A stretch of 64,000 bases of DNA from Ophiura sarsii (GCA_035610835.1 CM069442.1:29093798-29157797), one strand, 5' to 3'. Positions 48,621 through 60,570 are shown, counted from the stretch's first letter. Made by a program: numbers and translations. The notes: generated by a model from the sequence alone, not told the origin.

Positions 48621-49540
48621 TTACGTGCTAAACATGGTCTAAACTGAAAACATCAAGATGACTTATAGCAGTTTGTGCTCAGGATGTAATGAGCAGCTTA
48701 ACCACGGGCTGGGTGACCAGCACATAGATGTAACACAATACTACCCCAATATATATATAATATGTACACACCCCAACACTTAGTTACACAAAACCCCGAT
48801 ATTGGTTTAAAGAAAACACTGCAGATTACTAATGTTACCATATCTGCACAACAAACGGAAATACGGCAACACAGAAATTTATATTAATGCACAATGATAT
48901 CAACTGAAATTACTAGTTTATTGAAACAAAAGCACTTTTAAGTGATTCAGGCGATGTATAGACGTTATTCATAATTGACGCATTTACGTCAACAGAGGGT
49001 GTGAATTCTAACTGAGTATGATCAGAGCAATTAGTGCGCCGATAAACATTACAATCTCGTACTTTTACTGCAATGTTATGAACTGTGAACTTCCTACATT
49101 TTCCTAGATAGTGTCGGTTACCAGCAAACATTTCATTTTAAACTAGTTGAATATATATATAGTTTATATGTTCAAGTTTATTTCACGAATGTAACAAGGT
49201 CAAATATTAAACAGCTCAGAAGTATGAAGACTTGTTTATGATTAGTTCAAAGTTCACCACATTGAAACACTACATCACTCTCGTCTCAGCTACATCGCTG
49301 GCCTCGTTTCGGAGCACTGATTGCTCTAAGCATGCTCAGTTGGATAGCACGGCCCTCCTTTGACGTAAATCAGTTCACTTTAATGTTGCGATGAACGAGT
49401 ATCACTTTAATGGGGATGAAAAAGTATCAAATATTTACCATGTCTTTTTCACATGTCGTATTATGGCATATTCACAATAATATTCCCCAGAGGGAAATGT
49501 ATTCCATAATACCATTTAAAGTGACTATGGAGGTATATTA
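48620..49540. other. No feature recognised
   Basis: Between the broken non-LTR element and the R1 copy. Short TA runs only. Confidence 0.45.
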
Positions 49541-50330
49541 AGGCAATATCGTTCGCTTACAGGTTTCTATGTTGACATATTATGTCATTGAATGATGGGA
49601 AGACAGATTAACATAAGCAATCTGCTCTTAGGCACTACAGGTATCTTGTTTAAAAACGAACATTGCATGGGTGGTATCCACACATAGCGTGGAAAGCGAA
49701 AGCTTTGCACCATCTTATAATCATTAGCGTAAATGAGCTCAAATGTAACATTTATGTCTTCAATTATTTAAGACTGTAATTCATACAGTACAGCTTAAAG
49801 CTGTAGTTTCATTTAAGATTCCATACCAGTCATGTGCCATCAGGCAAGTGTTATAAGATATCTTCCTATGTTTTTTCAGACAAATGTGGCACATGATGAT
49901 GATGTGTTGCAATTTAGTTCTATAATTCTTGTTTGATTAGTTGCTGTTTTTATGTATGCCGTTTTTATCAACACTTGGTGGTTTGCCCATTCATTATAAT
50001 GTATACAACCGAAAATAAATGTTCTTATTTTACTAGACACCATCTAATATAACCTTAGATATCAGGATTATGGTAAAACATAATTGAAAGCGTAGTTGCT
50101 CATCGCCAGTAGTAGTCTGGGACAATACGTATCAGTCTCGTGAGGTTTCAGCTAATACGGAGAATATTGAAACTACATGTTGTATTGCTTACCATGCCTG
50201 TCCAAACGCGTCTTTTAATTACCATGCTGATGGCTACGAAACATAACAATGTGCAAATGAATTCACTTATTTGATATTACTAACCGTGGTGATTGATCAG
50301 CAGAAGTAATCATGAGTTCCAGCAGACAAA
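49540..50330. repeat. Dispersed segment R1, diverged copy
   Basis: Shares GGTTTCTATGTTGACATA, GGCACTACAGGTATCTTG, GTAGTCT, CAGTCTCGTGAGG and TGATTGATCA landmarks. Confidence 0.65.
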
Positions 50331-50729
50331 TTATTTACGGTAATTTGAGATTATGAAAAGGACAGGTAGTACCTTAATTTCTTAATACAATAAGTAGTTA
50401 CTGGCATTTTCATGCTAACCAAAAGTATATCATATTTACGCATTATGTTCCCAGTCCCTTAACACTTTTGGACTGGTGATTTTACATTTCGCCGGTAATA
50501 AATCAACTAAGAATGTGTCTATTTCCAACTTTGTGGTCCAATTAAAAGACTGCAAAGGACACAATTATGCCCCAAGAAAACTAACCTTCAACATAAACTA
50601 ACCTTCATAACCCTGAAAATGGACCACATAGTCAGCGGTTGACAAAATCTTCGATGATTTATTACCGGCGAAATGTCAAAATCACCGGTCCAAAAGTAAT
50701 AAGGAATGGGAACATAATGCGTTACAATG

Positions 50730-50961
50730 CTTTCACTTTCCACGCGGATGTCGTCAGACGACAGTTCAAAATTTCACAAAATGTTTCAAAAATGTCTAAG
50801 TTATTTACTTTCCTCACAATATTTTGAAACACCATTAAAATCGGTACAAAAATGCCTAGTATTTGTTAAGTAATTCATGATATAAGACCTTGAAAGTTGA
50901 GAAAAGTTTCTGAAAAATCTATTATGTAAACTAATACTAATAGCCGCGTGGAAAGTGTTAA
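50730..50961. mobile_element. piggyBac-like TTAA MITE
   Basis: CACTTTCCACGCGG at 50734 and CCGCGTGGAAAGTGTTAA ending 50961; the left TTAA is changed. Confidence 0.85.
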
Positions 50962-51082
50962 AAAGGCCCACAAAATAAAGTGTTACATCCTTGATCAACA
51001 CGTGTATGATGTGGTTTCCGATCATGGCGGATACTCGGCTATGCGTTCCACAGACGAATATGCACTCATCATCAGGTACACT

Positions 51083-51990
51083 GAAAAATAATTTGGTGTC
51101 ATTTTGACACTAAAACAAGTGTCAAAAAATGGGTCCTCAGTTGGCCACCTAAAGGTGTCAAATTGACACCATTATGGGTGTAAAATATGACACCTTTGGG
51201 GGTCATATTCATTTTGACACCTAGGGTGGTTAACTGAGGATCCATTTTCAAAAAATCCCATTACACCCCAAATGGGGTGTAATATTGACTCTCTTAAGTG
51301 TCATATTGAGTTTGACACCTAGGGTGGTTACCTGAGGACCCATTTTCGAAAAATGTCATTACACCCCAAATGGGGTGTATTATTGACTCTCTTAAGAGTC
51401 ATATTGAGATAGCACATGTTTAGGAGACGGTAAGACTGGTAAGTACCGATCTGCTCCATTTCCAGATTTTTGATAATAATTATGATACAATTAGCGTGAT
51501 GTAAGACGGCCGTATGAAAAAGACGACCACTGAGCCAGATTAATCGGGCTATATGTAATATTGCACATATCATCGTATGCATGCATGACGAACACACACA
51601 TAGTACTAGTAGGTCCATGCACTGACACACAGCCCAACAAAATGCTAGTCTCTGACTATGAAATTGTAATTTATTTCATCAGTTAGTTGGCGCAATATTA
51701 AACAACATGAACAAGGCTTATGGCTTACATTACGCTAATTGTATCATAATTATTATCAAAAATATCTGGAAATGGAGCAGATCGGTACTTACCAGTCTTA
51801 CCGGCTCGTAACAGGCAGACAAAATGGCGACGAGAAAACGCATGCGTTGATATGTTGATAGACGCCCAATTTGGTGTCAGAATTACACCAATTTGGTGTC
51901 AGAATTACACCAATTGGTGTCAGAATTACACCAATTGGTGTCAGAATTACACCAATTGGTGTCAGAATTACACCACTTGGTGTCAGAATT
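51083..51990. mobile_element. Composite inverted-repeat element with GTGTCA arrays
   Basis: Left: two tandem units of about 120 bp (51185-51415) built on GGTGTCAAATTGACACC and ACCCCAAATGGGGTGTA. Centre: an inverted pair 51428-51505 and 51725-51804 (TGGTAAGTACCGATCTGCTC and mirror). Right: five units of about 21 bp, AATTGGTGTCAGAATTACACC-like, at 51873-51990. The short motifs are themselves near-palindromic. Confidence 0.7.
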
Positions 51991-52075
51991 ACACAGGGCA
52001 TTAGCCGAATGAATTAAAACTATAGCAATTACTTACGCAACAGCAATTGATCGGAGACTGCCCAAACTCAAGCAA

Positions 52076-52312
52076 TAGACCCTATTCACGCGGCAGCCAT
52101 TTTCTAAAATTTGCCACCCAAGCCTCGTTTCCATTATGTTGGGGTGCGTCTGCGTGTCTTCTATCACATTGCGCGAGGATCAGTACGCCACGCGCGTTGG
52201 TACCACGCTTCCCTCGCGGTTCTATCGAGTGCGCCAAGGCGCAGATAGACCAATCGGGAACGAGGCTTGGGTGGCAAATTTTAGAAAATGGCTGCCGCGT
52301 AAATAGAGTCTA
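52076..52312. mobile_element. MITE with 55-bp TIRs
   Basis: 52076-52131 (TAGACCCTATTCACGCGGC, GCCACCCAAGCCTCGTT) is mirrored by 52258-52312. The paralogue at 511-520 (AGCAATTGCC) lacks it, so the insert is private to copy B. The target duplication is not clear. Confidence 0.85.
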
Positions 52313-52792
52313 TTGCTTAAAATGTGTTAATAACCTTTCGCTTGAATATATAAACTCTGCTCGACCAGATTAGCAATTGTTTGGAGTTTAATAATAGGCG
52401 GGTTAGGGTTTAACGATCTTAAAATATCATTTGATGTTGGCAGTTAGAAAATAGCAAGTTAAACATGTTAATTTTTAGTTCACTTATTTATTTAACACCC
52501 TATATTATTTGCTACAAACCCTGTATAATAACCTTGATTATGACAAAATGAGATTGAAATATTATATGCTTTCAGAATATGCATACTCTCACCATACTAC
52601 CAGTTTTACTTTTTAGGCTATACATGTTTTAAAGCAAACCCCATATGATCTATCAGCTTTAGCATTTTACTTAAATAGGGGTCTCAGCTCATTTTCACAT
52701 AACCAACATTGAGTTGTTCAATAAGAATGTCTAGACTGTAAAAGCAATTCCGTTAATTTGTCGAGTTACAGTACTATCATCCTTAACACTTT

Positions 52793-53039
52793 CCACGCGG
52801 CAAGCGTCTGCAGACGACATTTCAAAATTGCACAAAATGTTTCAAAGATGTCAAAATTATTGAATTTCATTACCATATTTGGAATCACCATGAGAAACAT
52901 ATTAGAATAAGTACAAATATGACTAGTATTGGATCAGTTCTCCTTAAGATAGACTTTGAAAGTTGGGAAAGGTCTCTGAAAAATAATATGTGTTGTAAAT
53001 TTGTTATGGTAAAACTATTGGCCGCGTGGAAAGTGTTAA
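52793..53039. mobile_element. piggyBac-like TTAA MITE, best-preserved copy
   Basis: TTAA at 52793-52796 and 53036-53039. TIR CACTTTCCACGCGGC; just inside is the palindrome GTCTGCAGAC. About 240 bp, no ORF of its own. TTAA duplication and C-start TIR fit piggyBac. Confidence 0.9.
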
Positions 53040-53855
53040 GAATCTATATTTCACAGTACAGCTGTGCCTTTAAACGATTTAACTTAGGAAAACTGAACCA
53101 TAAGTATCAAAGGGCGGTTCTGTAATTTGAAGAAATGTTCGACTCGAATTCCGAATCACGGATATAGGTCGACTTTGTAATGACCCCTCTAGTGAACCCT
53201 GTGTGAACATTAGAATGTTTTCATGAACAACTTGCGTGCAAATGTTCCTAAGGAATGTTTTGACCAACCTTGACATCATCAGTCATTTTCTCTGATACAA
53301 GTAGCATTTCGAGTCGAGTGAAAGGAGTGACAAGTTACAATTTGACCCCGTGACCCTTTCCTGACCCTTGATTCGGAGGTGATTATTGACCTTGTTCTTG
53401 TCTCATCAAGGGACACAAGATGCAACAATTCCCTATTAACCCATACGTAACCTCTGATCCCAAACTTATATGATAAGACCAATCTGAAGTTCAGGTCAGT
53501 CGTCCTCCTGACCAAGTTTGAAAGAAAGAAAGAAACGCGAGGATCACATTAATGGCGCGGCCAATATAAACCCATAAAACTTAATAATAGCTTGCAAATC
53601 CGGGTCTATTTACCGTTTAAAGGTGTTAATTCCACGCCTGTAAAGAACTCTAGACTTTAATAGGTGTCAAGAGAAAAGGATCAAGTTACAGCGTTCCTAA
53701 CAGCTTCATTCACATTAGTGTCCGGCGTGATGATGATATGTATTATAAGTGATCGAATGTCGTACGTATGACATTATTTGTTGGCCCTGTATTAAGGACC
53801 AATCTGCGCAAGATATCTCGTCTAAAAGCTCTGTTTAACATGTTTAAAGGATTAC

Positions 53856-54352
53856 TTAGGGAGCAGTTCCATTTATACGCGATAAATTTATCGCGACTGT
53901 ATCGGGCCTGATATGTTTTGGACCCGATGTTTTTCAAGTTGATTCGCGATAAAATAGTCATCAGGCCCCGATAAAATAGACATCGGGGCCCGATACGAGG
54001 CCTCTGCCATACCCTGGGGTATGTTTAGCAAATAGAGCGGGACATTGTTTAGCAAATACACGAGGATAATGCAATTTACGTTAAACATCCATAATCAATA
54101 ACATTATCTCTAAAAACATGAAATGCTGAATTTGTACCTTACAACTAGAATAAATAGCCCGAAGCTCTATTTACATACCGACCACTTATCTTTCGTTATA
54201 TTTAAACAGGCGGTAATACCCTACTCGATAAATAATCCTTTGCTTCTCGCAACTGTACGCGATAAAAATCTCATCGGGGCCTGATAAAAAACTCATCGGG
54301 GCCCGGAACATTCTCGCAATTTTTATCGCGTACAAATGGAACTGCTCCCTTA
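53856..54352. mobile_element. Harbinger-like MITE, TTA duplication
   Basis: Element 53859-54349 with TIR GGGAGCAGTTCCATTT, flanked by TTA at 53856-53858 and 54350-54352. G-rich TIR start and TTA duplication fit PIF/Harbinger. Repeated ATCGGGGCCCGAT-like motifs lie inside. Confidence 0.85.
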
Positions 54353-54524
54353 GAGGAAGGGTCCCGCAAGCACAACATTGAGCATTTTTTGTTAGAAAAA
54401 TAATTATCGAGCCGAAATTACGTAATTATATAGAACAAAACACCATACAAGTCATAAAATTGAATAAAAACTGCCATTACTCAAAATGCATTTTTTTAAA
54501 TTCGCGGCGATCGAATTTTAAAAA

Positions 54525-57500
54525 GTGAATGATTGATATGATATGATTTTATTGGCACAAAATCGCGACCCGAAGGCCGAATTACATTGTACAGGAAAGC
54601 AAGGAATACATATAAAACAATTCAATACACAAATAGACAACATACTGGGCAGGAACATGGCAAACAACAAGGGACAAGGCCAAATACAGGATATGCGAAG
54701 CAAATTATGGGAGATCACTGTTGATCAACTTCACATAATAAGGAATGGGGCTTTCAGCATATCTGTTTGTGCGAGCACGAGGCTGGGTGAGTTCGGCATT
54801 GTTTCTCAATTGTCTACCATGAACCTGACCTCTGCATGCAGGGAGCAACCTTTTAGTCCTACTGCATTCGGCTAGTGACTGAGCAAACTTCAGAGAATGT
54901 TGCTCCCTCCGGGCAGACAAATAATCAAAATTACATACATCTAAAGCATTACGATAGGAAATAAAACTAGGACCAAGGATAATTCTTAAAGCTCTCTTTT
55001 GGACTCTCTCAAGTTTTTGAGCTAGTTTGGATGTGAGGGCACAATGCCAGATGACGTCAGAATATTCAAGCAGAGGGCGAATGTACCCCCTGTACACCGT
55101 CACTAACTCGGATGTATGAAAACCAAAACGTTTAAGAGATCGCAACATAAAAAGTCTTTTGTTGGCATTCTTGCACATGTGGTCAATTTGTGTGTCCCAT
55201 TTAAGATCATCCTGTAACCAAATGCCCAAAATTTTGGCAGAGCTAGCAAAAGAAAGCTGCGATGGACCAATTTTTAAGTCAGGATGGGGAGAGGGGTCTT
55301 GCATGAAACACATCTGCTTGGCTTGGCATTTGGCAGGGTTGAGTTTGAGTTGATTAGTAACAGACCAATCCAGAAAGCCATCAAGATCAGCTTGCAAGTT
55401 GCTACTCTCACTAGAGGAACGATTTTCGGCGAACGTAAGATCGTCCACATATTTCCAATAGTGGGAATAACAACTCTCAGCCGCATCATTGATAACTGCC
55501 TGAAAGGTTATGGGTCCAAGTTTAGTTCCTTGAGGAACACCAGCACAAAGGGGCAAATAATTGGACACGGTTTGGTTATAGCGCACGCATTGGCGACGAT
55601 CATTGAGAAAACTACATATCCATGGAACAATAGTCCCCCGGACCCCCAAGGCAATTAACTTCTGAATAGCAATAGAATGATTTACTAGATCAAATGCCTT
55701 CGAAAAATCAGTGAGGACTACTGTTCCGATATTTTTTGGCTTGTCAGCACCCTGGAACAAGAAATGAGTAAGATTCAAAAGATAGTGCGCAGTTGAAACA
55801 CCTTGAATGTTACCGAACTGATTGATGTCAATAGAATCTTGAATATCTTGCACCACCCATTTAGCAATAAACCCTTCAGCAATTTTGGCAAATATATCTG
55901 TCAGTGATATTGGTCTCATTTTATCAATGGAGGGTGGAAATTGTTTAGGAATGGGAACAACAATTGCCGACCTCCATTGGTGTGGGACCACCCCTTCTTT
56001 AAAGGAACAATTAAGCACGTCCGTGAGTGGACTACTCAGTTCGTATGCAAACTCTTTTATGAGTTTGGGTGGAATGCCATCAGGGCCACTGGATTTGGAT
56101 GTCTTAACTACCTTGAGCACATTATGTACTTCCCATGGATTTAGTTCAGGGGCTACATAATTGACAGGCAAATAGGCAGGGAGAGCAGACATATTTAAAG
56201 GTTCAATATGGGATGAAATACTGACAAACTTGGAATTGATGGCATTTGCCATATCCTTGTGATTTGTTCTGTCAATACCAGGTATATGCATATCAAGATC
56301 AGAGTTTGTTGAATTGGTCATGGATTTGATCCTTTGGTGCCATTTACGTGGCTCAGTTTTTTGCAGTTTTCTTACTCTTTCAGCATTATAGTTAACTTTT
56401 GCTTGTTCAATCTTCCTTTTAACTTTATTTCTAAGTTTACGCCATTTGGTGGTGTCTTTCTTTGCAAAAGCAGTTTGGCGTTTAGTGATAAGATGCTTAA
56501 TGCGTGGAGTGATCCATGGCTTATCAGATTGATGAACTTTAACATGTTTAATTGGTAAATATAAGTCAATGCCTTTGTTTAGAATAGAGTACATAGTATC
56601 AGTTTTAGCTTGAGTGCCTTTGCTCACATAGACCTCATTCCAGCTTTGATCCTGGATCCATCTACCAAAAGATCTGATACTGGATTCACCAAAGGGACGA
56701 ATCACACAAGATTTCTTTGTGTTATCAGGGATTTTGTGCTTTGGTCTCCATAACACACAAGCATGGTCACTCTTGCCAATTGGTGACAATGCTATGGGAG
56801 GATGGTAGTGGTCCTGAATATTGGTAAGAATAAGGTCTAATGTTGCTTGGGCCCTAGTTTTAACTTTAACCACTTGTTTAAGATTGTTTCCACTTAGGAT
56901 TGAGTTTATGTTCATTCTGTTGAAGTCTCCAGTGATACAAAAACCCATCTCAGGGTAGCAGGTGCGGATCTGATCTATGGTGTCTATTAGGTGACTTTCC
57001 AGCATGGGTTGTAATGGTGAATCCGTGACGATGTACACGGCACATATCGTCAAAGCTGACACACCTCTGGGTAACCGATGCGGTCTAACTTCAATCCAAA
57101 CACATTCTAGCTCGTCGGGAATTTGAATGTCCAATTGTTTGGAGGGGATACCGTTCTTAACATATATCGCGACACCTCCACCACGACGATCATCTCTACT
57201 TTTAGAAAAAAGTGTGAAGCCAGATATACTTGTTTGGTTAGTGTGCATTTGAGGGTTAAACCAAGACTCGCTAAAGACTGCTATGTCCACTTTCTTTTGG
57301 CGAAGCAGAATGTCAACTTCATCCATTTTGTTTCCCAGTGACTGGGTATTTGACATAAAAATCACAGGTAAGTTTGTTCTCGGTCTTTGGGAAGTGACTA
57401 TAGAGGGGGGAGTAGCAAGTTCTGCATTGGTGTGATATTTGATTTTACCTCCACGAGTTCCTCGTCGAGTAGGCTTACAAGGCTGAATGCCAAGAGTTTT

Positions 57501-57848
57501 GATAGTGGCCCAGATATTTGGAGGGAGGCGTTGGTTATTATTAAAACTTAAAAGTTCTTCTCTGCTACAAGATGGTTTGTTTTGCTTTGGTTTCCGATAC
57601 AATGCAGCAGGATGATGGGAATTTTCATGCGTGGGACCTGGATTAGGTTCAACATCGCCTGCAATTAGCAATCGTACATTAAAAGTAGCTGAAGAATTGG
57701 GGTAGTAAGAAGTTCTGGGTCCAGCAAATGAATGTGAGGCATATGCATATGGTTGATATACTTTAAAACATCCATACACTATAAAATGATCATGTTCAGT
57801 GATGCACAGGCCAAGGCAGAGGCCAAGCAGAAGACCAGTTATAAGCAT
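54525..57848 (-). mobile_element. CR1/L2-group non-LTR element, apparently full ORF and 3' end
   Basis: The element contains the intact ORF and, downstream on the minus strand, a 3' UTR of about 180 nt. The UTR ends with CCAATAAAATC and a few ATCAT-like repeats at 54525-54555, the kind of short-repeat tail seen in this group instead of poly(A). The 5' boundary beyond 57848 was not located and no target duplication was identified. The 3' end lies close to a Harbinger-like MITE (53859-54349). Confidence 0.8.
54705..57848 (-). CDS. Non-LTR retrotransposon polyprotein with N-terminal 2A-like motif, APE endonuclease and reverse transcriptase
   Basis: An uninterrupted 1047-codon ORF from ATG at 57848. 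Residues 1-20 are hydrophobic and signal-like. Residues 59-72 end DVEPNPGP, matching the D-V/I-E-x-N-P-G-P consensus for ribosome skipping. The APE endonuclease spans about 160-370, with SESW (E194), GDFN (307-310) and SDH (360-362). The reverse transcriptase spans about 580-850, with RPISLT, DFSKAFD (714-720), GVPQGTKLGP and YVDD (800-803). The C-terminal region (KILGIWLQDD, then RPLLEYSDVIW) is typical of the CR1/L2/Crack/jockey group. No separate zinc-knuckle ORF1 is evident. All catalytic motifs are intact, so the copy looks young. Clade assignment is inference and needs a tree. Confidence 0.93.
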   Translation of the reverse strand: MLITGLLLGLCLGLCITEHDHFIVYGCFKVYQPYAYASHSFAGPRTSYYPNSSATFNVRLLIAGDVEPNPGPTHENSHHPAALYRKPKQNKPSCSREELLSFNNNQRLPPNIWATIKTLGIQPCKPTRRGTRGGKIKYHTNAELATPPSIVTSQRPRTNLPVIFMSNTQSLGNKMDEVDILLRQKKVDIAVFSESWFNPQMHTNQTSISGFTLFSKSRDDRRGGGVAIYVKNGIPSKQLDIQIPDELECVWIEVRPHRLPRGVSALTICAVYIVTDSPLQPMLESHLIDTIDQIRTCYPEMGFCITGDFNRMNINSILSGNNLKQVVKVKTRAQATLDLILTNIQDHYHPPIALSPIGKSDHACVLWRPKHKIPDNTKKSCVIRPFGESSIRSFGRWIQDQSWNEVYVSKGTQAKTDTMYSILNKGIDLYLPIKHVKVHQSDKPWITPRIKHLITKRQTAFAKKDTTKWRKLRNKVKRKIEQAKVNYNAERVRKLQKTEPRKWHQRIKSMTNSTNSDLDMHIPGIDRTNHKDMANAINSKFVSISSHIEPLNMSALPAYLPVNYVAPELNPWEVHNVLKVVKTSKSSGPDGIPPKLIKEFAYELSSPLTDVLNCSFKEGVVPHQWRSAIVVPIPKQFPPSIDKMRPISLTDIFAKIAEGFIAKWVVQDIQDSIDINQFGNIQGVSTAHYLLNLTHFLFQGADKPKNIGTVVLTDFSKAFDLVNHSIAIQKLIALGVRGTIVPWICSFLNDRRQCVRYNQTVSNYLPLCAGVPQGTKLGPITFQAVINDAAESCYSHYWKYVDDLTFAENRSSSESSNLQADLDGFLDWSVTNQLKLNPAKCQAKQMCFMQDPSPHPDLKIGPSQLSFASSAKILGIWLQDDLKWDTQIDHMCKNANKRLFMLRSLKRFGFHTSELVTVYRGYIRPLLEYSDVIWHCALTSKLAQKLERVQKRALRIILGPSFISYRNALDVCNFDYLSARREQHSLKFAQSLAECSRTKRLLPACRGQVHGRQLRNNAELTQPRARTNRYAESPIPYYVKLINSDLP

Positions 57849-59330
57849 TGTGCAAAAACCACTTCACTACACTCAAGGATACGGAAATCAATAATGAAGA
57901 GGCACAATCTGTTTTATGGCCATGTGTTTTGAACTGACCACCCAAAAAGGGTGGCGGCGTTGCATTTTTGGTGACGAATCATCCATCTCTCTCTATTAAC
58001 TCAACAACTAAATGTGGTAGAGCTATGGTTTTGGTGTCATTTGAAAGCTTATTTATCTAGCTACACTGTGTGAATAAATCAGGTATTTCTATAACTGTTT
58101 GGCTGAGATATGATTGATTATATTTCGAAAGTCAGGGGTGGCGGCGGTGGCGGTGGCGGCGGTGGCGGTGGCGTTGTGTACAATCTCTATGGGGAATATA
58201 GAAAATGTTCCCAATTCTACGTTCAAATTATAATAACTCCTGATCTCTGTATGGTACAAACATGATTTTGCGCTCATTTTATAGATTGTTTTATATTCTA
58301 TAAGTTTCTGTTTCAACAAACCTGTCAACTATTACGTAACAATTGTAATCACGAATCGATTGAATTGTCCTTGGCCTTTTCCCTATTCACTACACAGTGA
58401 CTTGCCCTAATTTATCGGTTTTACATACATGACTATAACAACAGAATTATTCAACCGATGATAGCAAAATTATACATTTTTGGAAAGCTCTCAAATAGGG
58501 GAATTCAAAAATCTCGCTTAAATCAGGATAGGGTGAATAGCCAAAAAAATATATGTGAAAACTCTAATAAATATGAAATGTAAAAGTTTGCGCTCATTTA
58601 CTTCCCGATATAGTATATTTCAACAAGTTACCCTTGACAACCATTATGTTCTGATGGGTAAATTGCATGAGGAACTAATATGCACAGTAAAATGATGATT
58701 GGGATAGGAATAAAAAAAATATTGAGCTTTAATCAAAATATGAACAAAATCGATATTCTTTGAACATTCTTAATCACAAGATGTTACCATTAGGTCCTAT
58801 GCAAATTCCAATCGCATATTTGGATTCCTTGTGAGATTTCCGTCCAGAAAATATATACTTTTTATATGGGTAGAACAAGTAATTATTGCGATATGCTAAT
58901 TCGAATCTCAGATGGTGTAAAATGTAAAAATCTGGACATGCAACGGGAAGGGTGGCGAGTTCAAAACACATGGCCTTATGAAGACAGTCTCAATTGATCA
59001 CAAGTTCTCAAGATGCACTCAAGGTTACAAGAACCTAAAAAGTCAATATCCAATAGTAACTGGTTGACTTACAGTTATAGTAGTAGTAGTAGTATATCCA
59101 ATGTATAGCTTTATGAAGAAAAACATGCAAAGCAAACTCCACAAAATTGTGGAACTTAGACATCAAGAAATGTTGAGAGATTGCGGTTTTTATTTGTTGT
59201 CATAAGTGTGGTGTTTTGTTCCATTTAATTACAAAAGTTGGGCTCGATAGTTATTTGTCTAACATATAATGCACACTTTTAAGCTTGCGGGGTACCTTCT
59301 TTAAGGTACTACGACTATTCATAGTTTTCA
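57849..59330. other. Upstream of the intact non-LTR ORF, no gene
   Basis: May include the element's 5' UTR. Has a GGCGGT microsatellite at 58136-58174 and a TAG microsatellite at 59072-59094. Confidence 0.45.
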
Positions 59331-60570
59331 AGTGAATTTATCACAATGTGGGGGACCATAGGTTTATTAGCGGGTTGCGTAAGGTTTCGAATTTCGATAT
59401 CAAATTTGTCAATTGGATTACTTTCCTATGCAATCTATGCCATGCCCCTGTGTTAAATGCAGGTAAAACACAATACGATAAAAGTATCACAACGCATAAA
59501 CGTTGTTTTATTTTATAATATCCTAATAATAGAAGTCGTGTCATATTTCATTGTAAATTCTCAATACAATCCCCGGAGGGTAATCAGCTGTACATATTTA
59601 GGTTTCTATGTTGACGTATGTCATTACATAGGGTGGATAGAGTAACATTAGCAAACCTACCTCGAGGTGCTACAGGTGTCTTGATGAAACCTACATTGCA
59701 TGCAATGTGTGTACAGCCAAACATACTTTCTTTGTCACTGTCAGTGGTACAATGTGCTACGAGTACAACATTCATGTATCAATTCGTCATGACGTACTGT
59801 TTATACAGCTGCACGATTTTGATTTATTGCATAAATGAAAGACATTTTCATGATAAGTAGTTTTGTACTAGATCGTAAGGGCACATCTTTTTTAATACCA
59901 GATTGGAAAATCTCTTTTAAGTCTTTCCAAACACACTTTGAAGACCTATTTCTGTTTGTTGATCAGATTTTATATTAGTTCACTTCTTAATTTCACGCAA
60001 ACAACATAATCAGACAAACGCTACAACTGGTTTTATTGATCATAGTTTGTAGACACCACAAACCCTAACGATCACGAGTGTGGTAAACATTAAACGTTAT
60101 ATTAAACGTCAGTAGTCTTAATAGGGCAATACATAGTCTCGTGAGGATTCAGCTAATATCGACTAAGTCATATACAGTGATGTTTCCCATGCTTGTCGTA
60201 TCGCGTCTCTTAATTGACATGCTGATCTCTCCGATACATTGTGCACGTGAAGCCATATGTGCCGAATTTCGACGCGATCTACATTAAAATTACCAAATTA
60301 TGAAATATTACATGATATACTGCGAATTAAGGTAAACGGTTTCAGATGGTACTTAGGATATGCGTAAGGACTACTTTGGTGCAAAAATCACAGTTTCCAG
60401 GAAAATTGACGGCGCACTCACATACGTATCTCACAATGCCCCTTTAATTGTTATGTTGTTTTAATAATTATATTTCTACATAATGTTTCTTTGTAAAGTG
60501 TCACAATAAGATTCGTAGAGGGCATTCCTCTGCCTATTTCAAAACACTAAGAGGAGTATTCAGGCTATGT
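59331..60570. repeat. Dispersed segment R1, uninterrupted copy
   Basis: Joins without a gap the sequences found at 2152-2267 and 9750-10650, so it is the related empty site for the 7.5-kb foldback. It contains, near 60295-60447, a copy of the 18213-18597 TTAA element's half. Confidence 0.8.

Larger units (their letters stand above)
51998..53760. repeat. Dispersed segment R2, copy B
   Basis: Paralogue of 431-2150. It has the complete piggyBac-like MITE (52793-53039), a private MITE at 52076-52312 and lacks the insertion present at 1330-1736. Confidence 0.85.
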
